NCBI RefSeq assembly: GCF_042678485.1
Contig: NZ_JBHTKR010000002.1
Span: 186,001-250,000, forward strand
Source of the DNA: Seohaeicola saemankumensis
Lineage (GTDB): Bacteria > Pseudomonadota > Alphaproteobacteria > Rhodobacterales > Rhodobacteraceae
DNA length: 64,000 bases
Direction of reading: 5' to 3'
Under the pieces are notes generated by a model. That model had not been told where the DNA came from. It saw only the letters and a program-made list of their open reading frames with translations, and did no database searches. Every line of letters starts with the position of its first letter. Position 1 is the stretch's first letter. Positions 44,945 through 53,504 of this stretch are shown piece after piece. Position numbers and translations under genes: made by a program.

Positions 44945-46855
44945 TTGGGCAACGCGCGAAACATCGCCTTCTGGGTCGTTCTGTTCCTTCTGATACTGGC
45001 CCTTTTCAACCTGTTCAGCGGATCCGGAAACACCCTTCAGAGCCAGACCATCGGCTATTCAGAATTTGTCCGGGCTGTTGAGAATGAACAGGTCAGCCGC
45101 GCGACGCTGGACGGCGAAAGCATTCGCTACCGCAGCACCGATGGCCGCGACTATGTCACGATCAAGCCCGAAGATGCACAGGTCACCGACCTGCTGATCG
45201 CGAACAACGTGCCGGTATCGGCCGAAAGTCAGCAGCAGTCCGGGTTCCAGACTTTCATCCTGTCGCTGTTGCCCTTCCTGCTGCTGATCGGTGTCTGGGT
45301 CTATTTCATGAACCGGATGCAGGGTGGCGGCAAAGGTGGCGCCATGGGTTTTGGCAAGTCCAAGGCCAAGCTGCTGACGGAAAAGCATGGGCGCGTGACC
45401 TTTGACGACGTGGCCGGCATCGACGAGGCGAAAGAAGAACTCGAAGAGATCGTTGAATTCCTGCGTAATCCGCAGAAATTCAGCCGCCTTGGTGGCAAGA
45501 TCCCCAAGGGCGCGCTGCTGGTCGGGCCTCCGGGGACCGGCAAGACGCTGCTGGCGCGTGCCATCGCGGGCGAAGCGGGCGTGCCTTTCTTCACCATCTC
45601 GGGCTCTGACTTCGTGGAAATGTTCGTGGGTGTCGGCGCAAGCCGCGTCCGCGACATGTTCGAGCAGGCCAAGAAAAACGCACCCTGCATCGTTTTCATC
45701 GACGAGATCGACGCCGTGGGCCGCGCCCGTGGCGCAGGTTACGGTGGCGGCAATGACGAACGTGAACAGACCCTCAACCAGCTTCTGGTCGAGATGGACG
45801 GTTTCGAAGCGAATGAGGGCGTGATCATCCTGGCCGCCACCAACCGCCGCGACGTGCTTGACCCCGCGCTGCTGCGCCCCGGTCGTTTCGACCGTCAGGT
45901 GACTGTGCCCAACCCCGACATCAAGGGCCGTGAAAAGATCCTTGGCGTGCATGCCGCAAAGGTACCGTTGGGCCCTGATGCCGACATGCGGATCATCGCA
46001 CGCGGCACGCCGGGCTTTTCGGGTGCGGATCTTGCGAACCTGGTGAACGAGGCCGCGCTGATGGCCGCCCGCGTGGGACGGCGATTCGTGACCATGGCCG
46101 ATTTCGAGAATGCCAAGGACAAGGTCATGATGGGGGCCGAGCGCCGCTCGATGGTGCTGACGCCTGACCAGAAGGAAAAGACCGCCTATCACGAAGCGGG
46201 TCATGCCGTCGTGGGGCTGGCGCTGCCGAAATGCGATCCGGTCTACAAGGCCACGATCATTCCGCGCGGTGGTGCCCTTGGCATGGTCGTCTCGCTGCCC
46301 GAGATCGACCGCCTGAACTGGCACAAGGCAGAGTGCGAGGAAAAGCTGGCCATGACCATGGCGGGCAAGGCGGCCGAAATCCTCAAATACGGCGAGGAGA
46401 ACGTGTCGAACGGTCCGGCGGGCGACATCCAGCAGGCCAGCGCGCTGGCCCGTGCGATGATCATGCGCTGGGGCATGTCCGACAAGGTCGGCAATATCGA
46501 CTACGCCGAGGCACATGAAGGCTATTCGGGCAACACGGCCGGTTTCTCGGTCTCCGCGCACACCAAGGAGCTGATCGAGGAAGAGGTGAAACGCTTCATC
46601 CAGGAAGGCTATGAACGTGCGGTCCAGATCCTGACCGAACGCAAGAACGAATGGGAACGGCTGGCCCAGGGTTTGCTGGAATACGAGACCCTGACCGGCG
46701 AGGAGATCAAGCGCGTGATGCGTGGCGATCCGCCCAGTGCCAGCGATGACGAGGAAGATAAGTCCGACAAGGGCAACGCCGCCTCTGTCACGGCGATCCC
46801 CAAGACCAAGCCCAAGGCAAAGCCCGCCGGCGGTCTGGAGCCAGAGCCGACGTAA
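44945..46855 (+). CDS. ftsH: ATP-dependent zinc metalloprotease FtsH
   Basis: A membrane-anchored AAA+ protease, 636 residues. It starts with TTG at 44945 (MGNARNIAFWVVL) after GGGAG; no in-frame ATG fits. Two N-terminal membrane helices (about 8-25 and 100-120) flank a periplasmic loop. Walker A is GPPGTGKTLLARA, the second region of homology is RRDVLDPALLRPGRFDR, and the zinc motif is HEAGH. The C-terminal tail is Lys/Pro-rich. The stop overlaps the next start (TAATG). Confidence 0.97.
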   Translation: MGNARNIAFWVVLFLLILALFNLFSGSGNTLQSQTIGYSEFVRAVENEQVSRATLDGESIRYRSTDGRDYVTIKPEDAQVTDLLIANNVPVSAESQQQSGFQTFILSLLPFLLLIGVWVYFMNRMQGGGKGGAMGFGKSKAKLLTEKHGRVTFDDVAGIDEAKEELEEIVEFLRNPQKFSRLGGKIPKGALLVGPPGTGKTLLARAIAGEAGVPFFTISGSDFVEMFVGVGASRVRDMFEQAKKNAPCIVFIDEIDAVGRARGAGYGGGNDEREQTLNQLLVEMDGFEANEGVIILAATNRRDVLDPALLRPGRFDRQVTVPNPDIKGREKILGVHAAKVPLGPDADMRIIARGTPGFSGADLANLVNEAALMAARVGRRFVTMADFENAKDKVMMGAERRSMVLTPDQKEKTAYHEAGHAVVGLALPKCDPVYKATIIPRGGALGMVVSLPEIDRLNWHKAECEEKLAMTMAGKAAEILKYGEENVSNGPAGDIQQASALARAMIMRWGMSDKVGNIDYAEAHEGYSGNTAGFSVSAHTKELIEEEVKRFIQEGYERAVQILTERKNEWERLAQGLLEYETLTGEEIKRVMRGDPPSASDDEEDKSDKGNAASVTAIPKTKPKAKPAGGLEPEPT

Positions 46856-47634
46856 TGGCCGCATCGCCGGATAATGACTGGAACCCCGGGACCTATAGCA
46901 GGTTCCGGGGTTTGCGCTTGCGCCCCGCGATGGATTTGCTGCGTGCCGTGCCGTCGCTTGCCGCGGGGCCGGTCGTTGATCTGGGCTGTGGCAACGGGGC
47001 CGCGGCCGTCGCGCTGGCGACATTTGGCAGGCCCTTGTCCGGTATCGACAGCTCGCCCGCCATGCTGGCCGAAGCGAAAGCCCTTGGCATCTATGACAGC
47101 CTGCACCAGGCGGATATCGGTCGTTGGGCGCCGGACGGCGCGCCACCCGCGCTGATCTTTTGCAACGCGGTGCTGCACTGGTTGCCGGATCACGCCACCC
47201 TGATCCCGCGGCTTGCGGCGATGCTGGCGCCTGGCGGCACCCTGGCCGTGCAGGTGCCACATCAGAACAACGCGCCGTCGCATCGCCTTTGGCTGTCGCT
47301 GGCCGAGGAACTGTTTCCCGGCCGGATCGACCCCGATCAAGGCCCCGGCGTGCTGCGCCCGGCCGAATATCACCGGCTGCTGTCCCCGCTGGGAGAGTTG
47401 AGCCTGTGGGAAACCGAGTATTACCAGCAGCTTGACGCTTGCGAAGACGGGCACCCGGTGCGCCGCTTTACCGAAACCACCTATGCCCGGCCGATCCTTG
47501 CCGCGCTGGATGAAGGCGAACAGGCGCGCCTGATTGCCGCCTATGAAGGCGTGATGGACAAGGTCTATCCCGCCGCACCGGATGGCACCGTTCTCTTTCC
47601 CTTCCGGCGCATGTTCTTTACCCTGACACGGTAA
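46855..47634 (+). CDS. SAM-dependent methyltransferase, trans-aconitate type
   Basis: 259 residues of the Tam-like class I methyltransferase family. The SAM-binding strand is VVDLGCGNGAAAVAL and the later block FCNAVLHWLPDHATLIPRL matches trans-aconitate methyltransferases. The start ATG shares its A with the ftsH stop, so the two are coupled. The real substrate is unproven. Confidence 0.8.
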   Translation: MAASPDNDWNPGTYSRFRGLRLRPAMDLLRAVPSLAAGPVVDLGCGNGAAAVALATFGRPLSGIDSSPAMLAEAKALGIYDSLHQADIGRWAPDGAPPALIFCNAVLHWLPDHATLIPRLAAMLAPGGTLAVQVPHQNNAPSHRLWLSLAEELFPGRIDPDQGPGVLRPAEYHRLLSPLGELSLWETEYYQQLDACEDGHPVRRFTETTYARPILAALDEGEQARLIAAYEGVMDKVYPAAPDGTVLFPFRRMFFTLTR

Positions 47635-47713
47635 GGCGCAGGAGATCGCGCTGGCGAACGCCCGGCCCGCCGCATCGGGCAGGGTGGGCATATGCAGGGA
47701 ACGGGATTGAACC

Positions 47714-48739
47714 ATGCGACAGGATTACCTTGCCGATCCGGCCACGGACCGGCTGACCCCGGTCAGCACGCCTGCGCCGCAGGCGATCTGGACCGACCTT
47801 CTTGATCCGACAGCCGACGAGGAGGCCGCGCTTGAAGCGGAGCTTGGGCTTGATCTGCCCACCCGCGACGATATGCGTGGCATCGAGCCATCGGCGCGCA
47901 TCTATTCCGAAAACGGGGTCCAGTTCCTGACCGCCAACGTGCTTGCCGGGGCCGATACGCCCGACCCGGTCATGGAGCCCGTGACCTTCGTTCTGACCCG
48001 GACCCGGGTGGTCACGATCCGCTATCATCGTCCCTATTCGCTGAGCAATGTGCCGCAACGGGCCGCTGGGATGCAGGCCGATTGCAGCACGCCCATCCGC
48101 ATGCTGATGACCCTGATGGAGGTGATGGTCGATCGCGGCGGTGACATCCTCGAGGCGGAAAGCCGGAAACTTGACCTGCTCAGCCGGCAGATCTTCCAGC
48201 CAGCCGCCAAAGGTGCTGCCGCTCGGCGCAGCGTCGATCTGTCGGCGGTGATCGCGCAGATCGGCCGGCATGGCGAGCTGAATTCGCGGTTGCAGGACAG
48301 CCTTGTCACGATCGAGAGGATCGTGAACCACCTGGCCCAGATGCGGTTGTCCGCGCATAAGGACCAGAAAATCACGGAGGAAGGTCACGCAGCGCCCGCG
48401 CCGCAACAGCAGGCCCTTGGGCTGAACGGGCGCGACAAGCGTCTGCTGCGGGATATCCGGTCATTGATCGACTATGCCGAGGCGCAATCCGGCAGGGTGA
48501 CCTTCATGCTGGATGCAACGCTTGGCCTTCTGAACATCCAGCAGAACGGGATCATCAAGATTTTTTCGGTCGCGGCGGTCGTGTTCCTGCCGCCGACCCT
48601 GATCGCGTCGATCTACGGGATGAATTTCGCCCGAATGCCCGAACTTGCAGCACCCTATGGCTATCCGCTGGCGCTGGGGGGCATGGTGTTGTCGGCGATC
48701 CTGCCCTATCTGTTCTTCAAGCGGAAAGGCTGGCTATAG
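47714..48739 (+). CDS. corA: CorA-family magnesium/divalent cation channel
   Basis: A 341-residue CorA-type channel. A soluble N-terminal domain is followed by a long helix (LLRDIRSLIDYAEAQSGRV), then two membrane helices; the signature GMN is in SIYGMNFARMPEL at the end of the first. The C-terminus KRKGWL is short and basic as in the family. A preceding AGGGAA(C)GGG gives the ribosome site. Confidence 0.93.
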   Translation: MRQDYLADPATDRLTPVSTPAPQAIWTDLLDPTADEEAALEAELGLDLPTRDDMRGIEPSARIYSENGVQFLTANVLAGADTPDPVMEPVTFVLTRTRVVTIRYHRPYSLSNVPQRAAGMQADCSTPIRMLMTLMEVMVDRGGDILEAESRKLDLLSRQIFQPAAKGAAARRSVDLSAVIAQIGRHGELNSRLQDSLVTIERIVNHLAQMRLSAHKDQKITEEGHAAPAPQQQALGLNGRDKRLLRDIRSLIDYAEAQSGRVTFMLDATLGLLNIQQNGIIKIFSVAAVVFLPPTLIASIYGMNFARMPELAAPYGYPLALGGMVLSAILPYLFFKRKGWL

Positions 48740-48803
48740 CGCCGGGCCGCCTTCGTATCCTGTAGTTCTTTCAGACCCGTGACCGGAGAGGGGATCCATC
48801 GCC

Positions 48804-49406
48804 ATGCCCGCATTGAAACCGACCGCCTTGCGTGCCCGCGTCATCTGGTTGGGCGTGGTCACTTCCGAGGATCGCAAGGCGCTGCTGGCCGAGCCGCGCG
48901 CCGCGCTGGACCTGACTTTCGAGGGGATCGCGGGATCCGTGCATGGCGGGCGTACGCGCGCTTCTTGCTCGCGGGTGACGGCGCAGCATCCCAGGGGTAC
49001 GACCATCGGCAACGAACGGCAGCTGTCGATCCTGTCGGTCGAGGAAATGGCCGAGATTGCCGCGAAGATGGTGCTGGACAGCATTGATCCCGCGCGGCTG
49101 GGGGCCTCGATCGTGATCGAGGGGATCCCGGACCTGAGCCATCTGCCGCCCTCGTCGCGCCTGCAGGCGCCATCGGGCGCGACGCTGGTCGTGGATATGC
49201 AGAACCGGCCCTGCACCCTGCCTGCCCGCAGCCTTGAGACGGTGCATCCGGGGCAGGGCATGCGGTTCAAATCTGCGGCCGAAGGGCGGCGCGGCGTGAC
49301 GGCCTGGGTGCAGCGCGAGGGTCGGATCGCCCTTGGCGATGATGTGCGGCTGCATGTGCCGGATCAGCGCGCCTGGGCCCATCTGGACGCCGCGCGCCGG
49401 GGCTGA
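48804..49406 (+). CDS. MOSC-domain protein
   Basis: A 200-residue MOSC-domain protein. The sulfur-carrying cysteine is in VDMQNRPCTLPAR, and GTTIGNERQLSILSVEEMAEI and ARLGASIVIEGIP complete the MOSC core. Such proteins bind molybdenum or handle sulfur. It follows corA by 65 bases. Partner and substrate are unknown. Confidence 0.85.
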   Translation: MPALKPTALRARVIWLGVVTSEDRKALLAEPRAALDLTFEGIAGSVHGGRTRASCSRVTAQHPRGTTIGNERQLSILSVEEMAEIAAKMVLDSIDPARLGASIVIEGIPDLSHLPPSSRLQAPSGATLVVDMQNRPCTLPARSLETVHPGQGMRFKSAAEGRRGVTAWVQREGRIALGDDVRLHVPDQRAWAHLDAARRG

Positions 49407-49523
49407 GCCCCGCAGAGGCCCCGCAAAACGCATACGGCGGCATACAAGGCCGCAAGCCGCAATCCAAATGTCGGAAACACGACCTTTACGAGGGCCCGGC
49501 CCCTGTATAGCCAAGGAAGGAAG

Positions 49524-49550
49524 GGCCGGTCGGACCGGCCGGAGGAGGGA
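49524..49550 (+). promoter_or_regulatory. hairpin abutting the fhs ribosome binding site
   Basis: GGCCGGT and ACCGGCC form a perfect 7-bp stem with a CGG loop (49524-49540), immediately followed by GGAGGAGGGA, the fhs ribosome site. Folded RNA could compete with ribosome access. The leader from 49407 is about 150 nt and held no recognised riboswitch. Confidence 0.4.
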
Positions 49551-49558
49551 AGAAAGAC

Positions 49559-51235
49559 ATGACGTTCAGATCCGATATCGAGATCGCCCGCGACGCCCGC
49601 AAGCAACCCATTCAGGACATTGGCGCAAAGCTGGACATTCCATCGGCGCATCTGCTGCCCTATGGCCATGACAAGGCCAAGATCAGCCAGGACTTCATCT
49701 CATCCGTGCAGGATCGCCCCAATGGCAAGCTGATTCTGGTGACGGCGATCAACCCGACACCGGCGGGCGAGGGCAAGACCACGACAACCGTGGGGCTGGG
49801 CGACGGTCTGAACCGGATCGGCAAGAAAGCGGCCGTATGCATCCGCGAGGCCAGCCTTGGCCCCTGTTTCGGCATGAAGGGCGGGGCCGCGGGGGGCGGC
49901 TATGCCCAGGTCGTGCCGATGGAAGAGATGAACCTGCATTTCACCGGTGATTTCCACGCGATCACCTCGGCGCACAACCTGCTGTCGGCGATGATCGACA
50001 ACCATATCTACTGGGGCAACGAGCTTGAGATCGACGAGCGCCGCATCGTCTGGCGCCGCGTCATGGACATGAACGACCGCGCGCTGCGCGATATCGTGGT
50101 CAGCCTGGGCGGTGTCGCCAACGGTTTCCCGCGTCAGACCGGTTTCGACATCACGGTGGCCTCCGAGGTGATGGCGATCCTGTGCCTGGCGACCGATCTG
50201 AACGATCTGGAGCGGCGGCTGGGCGATATCGTCGTGGCCTACACGCGCGAGCGCAAGCCGATCTTCGCCCGCGACATCAAGGCCGATGGCGCGATGACCG
50301 TGCTGCTCAAGGATGCGATGCAGCCGAACCTGGTGCAGACGCTGGAAAACAACCCCGCCTTCGTGCATGGCGGACCCTTCGCCAATATCGCCCATGGCTG
50401 CAACTCGGTCATTGCCACCACGACGGCGCTGAAACTGGCCGATTACGTGGTGACCGAGGCCGGTTTCGGCGCCGACCTTGGCGCCGAGAAGTTCATGAAC
50501 ATCAAGTGCCGCAAGGCCGGAATTGCCCCCGATGCGGTGGTGATCGTGGCGACCGTGCGCGCGATGAAGATGAACGGCGGCGTGGCCAAGGCCGATCTGG
50601 GCGCTGAAAACGTGGCCGCCGTGGCCGCAGGCTGTCCGAACCTGGGCCGTCATATCGGCAACGTGAAATCCTTCGGGGTGCCCGTGGTGGTCGCCATCAA
50701 CCATTTTGCCGGCGATACCGAAGCCGAAGTGCAGGCCGTCAAGGACTACGTGGCCGAGCAGGGCGCCGAGGCGGTGCTGTGCAAGCATTGGGCCGACGGT
50801 GGTGCCGGCGCCGAGGATTTGGCGCGCAAGGTCGTGGCCCTGGCCGAAAGCGGCAAGGCGCAGTTCGCGCCGCTTTACCCCGACGACATGCCGCTGTTCG
50901 AGAAGATCCAGACCATTGCCAAGCGCATCTATCACGCGGATGAAGTCCTGGCCGACGCCAAGATCCGCGCGCAGCTGCGCGAATGGGAAGAAGCGGGTTA
51001 CGGCCATCTGCCGGTCTGCATGGCCAAGACGCAATATTCCTTCACCACCGATCCGGGACGGCGCGGCGCGCCCGTGGGCCACTCGGTACCGGTGCGCGAG
51101 GTGCGCCTGAGCGCGGGCGCGGGTTTTGTCGTGGTCATCTGCGGTGAGATCATGACCATGCCGGGCCTGCCGCGCGTCCCCAGCGCCGAGGCGATCCGGC
51201 TGAACGACGCGGGCCAGATCGAGGGCCTGTTCTGA
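49559..51235 (+). CDS. fhs: formate-tetrahydrofolate ligase
   Basis: Fhs makes 10-formyl-THF from formate, THF and ATP. The 558-residue length is standard. The ATP site is TPAGEGKTTTTVGLGDGLN near residue 70, with FGMKGGAAGGGYAQVVPME and HGGPFANIAHGCNSV following. It heads an fhs-folD pair separated by a dispersed repeat. Confidence 0.97.
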   Translation: MTFRSDIEIARDARKQPIQDIGAKLDIPSAHLLPYGHDKAKISQDFISSVQDRPNGKLILVTAINPTPAGEGKTTTTVGLGDGLNRIGKKAAVCIREASLGPCFGMKGGAAGGGYAQVVPMEEMNLHFTGDFHAITSAHNLLSAMIDNHIYWGNELEIDERRIVWRRVMDMNDRALRDIVVSLGGVANGFPRQTGFDITVASEVMAILCLATDLNDLERRLGDIVVAYTRERKPIFARDIKADGAMTVLLKDAMQPNLVQTLENNPAFVHGGPFANIAHGCNSVIATTTALKLADYVVTEAGFGADLGAEKFMNIKCRKAGIAPDAVVIVATVRAMKMNGGVAKADLGAENVAAVAAGCPNLGRHIGNVKSFGVPVVVAINHFAGDTEAEVQAVKDYVAEQGAEAVLCKHWADGGAGAEDLARKVVALAESGKAQFAPLYPDDMPLFEKIQTIAKRIYHADEVLADAKIRAQLREWEEAGYGHLPVCMAKTQYSFTTDPGRRGAPVGHSVPVREVRLSAGAGFVVVICGEIMTMPGLPRVPSAEAIRLNDAGQIEGLF

Positions 51236-51247
51236 ACACGCCGCCGG

Positions 51248-51285
51248 GGATGCCTCCGGCGGGGATATTTGCGGCAAGAAGACAC
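51248..51285 (+). repeat. dispersed GATATTTG repeat, copy 4 (long form)
   Basis: GGATGCCTCCGGCGGG then GATATTTGCGGCAAGAAG, between fhs and folD. It sits within an apparent operon, so it is probably transcribed. Confidence 0.8.
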
Positions 51286-51299
51286 GAGGAGTGCGGCGC

Positions 51300-52193
51300 A
51301 TGACAGCCAGCATCATCGACGGCAAGGCATTCGCGGCAGGGCTGCGCGACACGGTGGCGGGGCATGTCGCCGCATTGGCGGCGGATCATGGTCTGGTGCC
51401 GGGACTGGCGGTGGTGCTGGTGGGCGAAGACCCGGCCAGCCAGGTCTATGTCCGGTCGAAAGGCAAGATGACCGTTGAGGTCGGCATGCGATCCTTCGAA
51501 CATCGCCTGGCGGCGGATACCGATGAGGCGACGCTGCTGAAGGTGATTCATGATCTGAACAATGACCCGGAAGTGCATGGAATTCTTGTGCAATTGCCGC
51601 TGCCGGATCATCTGGACTCAGATCTTGTGATCAATGCGATCGACCCGGCCAAGGATGTGGACGGCTTTCACATTTCGAACGTCGGGTTGCTGGCGACGGG
51701 GCAGAAGGCGATGGTGCCCTGCACGCCGCTGGGATGCCTGCTGATGCTGCGCGCCCATCACGGCAACCTGTCGGGAATGGAGGCGGTTGTCATCGGCCGT
51801 TCCAACATCGTGGGCAAGCCGATGGCGCAATTGCTGCTGGGCGAAAGCTGCACGGTGACGATCGCGCATTCGCGCACCCGCGATCTGCCCGGCGTGGTGC
51901 GGCGCGCCGATATCGTGGTGGCCGCCGTGGGGCGGGCCCAGATGGTGCCGGGTGACTGGATCAAGCCGGGTGCGACCGTGATCGACGTGGGCATCAACCG
52001 CATCGACGCGGGCGAGGGCAAGACCCGTCTGGTGGGCGATGTCGATTTCGACAGCGCGGCCGCGGTGGCGGGTGCGATTACCCCGGTGCCGGGCGGGGTG
52101 GGGCCGATGACCATTGCCTGTCTGCTGGCCAATACCGTGACCGCCTGCTGCCGGGCCAATGGACTGCCGGAACCCGAAGGGCTGACGGTCTGA
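51300..52193 (+). CDS. folD: bifunctional methylene-THF dehydrogenase / cyclohydrolase
   Basis: FolD interconverts 5,10-methylene-THF and 10-formyl-THF. The 297 residues start MTASIIDGKAFAAGLR. The catalytic Lys is in YVRSKGKM, the dinucleotide fold in VVIGRSNIVGKPMAQLL, and PVPGGVGPMT is the signature near the C-terminus. The ribosome site is GAGGAG at 51285. Confidence 0.97.
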   Translation: MTASIIDGKAFAAGLRDTVAGHVAALAADHGLVPGLAVVLVGEDPASQVYVRSKGKMTVEVGMRSFEHRLAADTDEATLLKVIHDLNNDPEVHGILVQLPLPDHLDSDLVINAIDPAKDVDGFHISNVGLLATGQKAMVPCTPLGCLLMLRAHHGNLSGMEAVVIGRSNIVGKPMAQLLLGESCTVTIAHSRTRDLPGVVRRADIVVAAVGRAQMVPGDWIKPGATVIDVGINRIDAGEGKTRLVGDVDFDSAAAVAGAITPVPGGVGPMTIACLLANTVTACCRANGLPEPEGLTV

Positions 52194-52226
52194 CACGAAC
52201 CGCGGCCGGCGCGGCTGTGCCGGCGG

Positions 52227-52652
52227 TCAGGCGAAACCGTCGACCGGCACCATCGTGCCCTGCAGGATCGCGATCAGCGTCAGCTTGTCCGCCTGTCTTG
52301 CGTGCACCTCGGCGCTGACGACCATCAGGCGGCGGCCCGGCTTGATCACCCGTCCGGTGGCGATCAGCAGATCACCCATGGCGGGCGCCAACAGGTTGAT
52401 CTTGATCTCGGCAGTCAGCACGTCACGATCGGCGGGCATCAGGCTGAGCGCGGCATAGCCCGCGGCGCTGTCCCCCAGCGAAAAGGTCAACCCGGCATGG
52501 CCGAAGCCCTGCTGTTGGCGCAGGCCGGGCAGGATCGGGGCTTCGATACGGACCTCGCCGGGGGTGACCGAGGCAAGTCTTGCGCCAAGGGTCTGCATCA
52601 TGGTCTGCGCGGCAAAGCTGCGCGCGATGCGGTCGGTGATCGTCTGGTCCAT
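52227..52652 (-). CDS. PaaI-type hot-dog thioesterase
   Basis: A 141-residue hot-dog protein starting MDQTITDRIARSF. The active-site region is QQQGFGHAGLTFSLGDSAAGYAA, with the conserved Asp in GDSAAGYA, as in PaaI-type CoA thioesterases. An upstream in-frame ATG at 52694 exists but is outside the fold. Substrate unknown. Confidence 0.85.
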   Translation of the reverse strand: MDQTITDRIARSFAAQTMMQTLGARLASVTPGEVRIEAPILPGLRQQQGFGHAGLTFSLGDSAAGYAALSLMPADRDVLTAEIKINLLAPAMGDLLIATGRVIKPGRRLMVVSAEVHARQADKLTLIAILQGTMVPVDGFA

Positions 52653-52801
52653 GGCTCTGTCCTTGTGCTGCGCGTGATCCGGTCGCGGATGCAATCCGGT
52701 ATCGCACGGGTCCGATGGCTTGTTTTCCCGTGTTTATCTTCTGGCCGGGCCAAGAGACACTGCCAAATGACGGGCCCGCCCTGACGGCTGCAAGGCTGCG
52801 G

Positions 52802-53464
52802 TCAATGACGCATCGGGACCGGCAAGGCCCGCTGTCCGGTCAGTACCGCGATGGCATCGGGTTCCATCAGCCTATCAAGCACCCTGTCGGTGCTGCGTAA
52901 CCCGCCTGTATAGGTGCCATAGGCGGGCAGGATCACGCGGCGTGTATCGATCAGGAAAGCCGGCCGGCTGAGGGTGCCGGCGCGTGTCCGCAGGCTGGTC
53001 TTGGGGTGGTAATGGCCCGAGATTTCGCCGCTTGCAGCCGGATCCGCGATGTGGCGGAAGAAAAGCGGCGGCAAGCGCACCTCGGAAAGGTGGGTTCCGC
53101 CCAGATCGACGGGACCCGGATCGTGATTGCCCTCGGCCCAGATCCAGCGCCGCCCGGCCTGCAACCGCGCGATCCACAGGCGCGCATCATCGGGCAGGCC
53201 GTCACCGGCGCGCAGATCGTCGAAACTGTCACCAAGGCAAACCACGGTGGTGGCGCGCGTTCCCTCGAGATCGGCTTGCATCCGGGTCAGCGTTTCCTGT
53301 GCCTCGTAGGGGGGCAGGGCCATGCCGCCGCGCCGCACGCGCCGCTCGGATTTGCCGAAATGCAGGTCGGATACGCAGAGCAGGGCTTGGGCAGGCCAGT
53401 AAAGCGCGCCCGAGGGCAGGGCATGCAGGGTCTCTCCGGCCAGGGTGAAGGCGTGATGGGTCAT
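52802..53464 (-). CDS. pdeM: ligase-associated DNA damage response endonuclease PdeM
   Basis: A 220-residue metallophosphoesterase (PdeM type). It has the dinuclear metal motifs SDLHFGK, GDSFDD, GNHD and GHYHPK. I start at MTHHAFTLAGETLH (53464). It lies 40 bases after the helicase gene on the same strand, matching the ligase-associated DNA damage response pair; the ATP-dependent DNA ligase itself is not in the window. Confidence 0.88.
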   Translation of the reverse strand: MTHHAFTLAGETLHALPSGALYWPAQALLCVSDLHFGKSERRVRRGGMALPPYEAQETLTRMQADLEGTRATTVVCLGDSFDDLRAGDGLPDDARLWIARLQAGRRWIWAEGNHDPGPVDLGGTHLSEVRLPPLFFRHIADPAASGEISGHYHPKTSLRTRAGTLSRPAFLIDTRRVILPAYGTYTGGLRSTDRVLDRLMEPDAIAVLTGQRALPVPMRH

Positions 53465-53504
53465 GCCTCGCGTGATGGCACCCGGCTGTGGCCAAGGCAA
53501 GACC

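Noticed and set aside
49407..49558. A tetrahydrofolate riboswitch before fhs
   Set aside because: I can see one stem-loop but not the conserved core of the known THF riboswitch classes.
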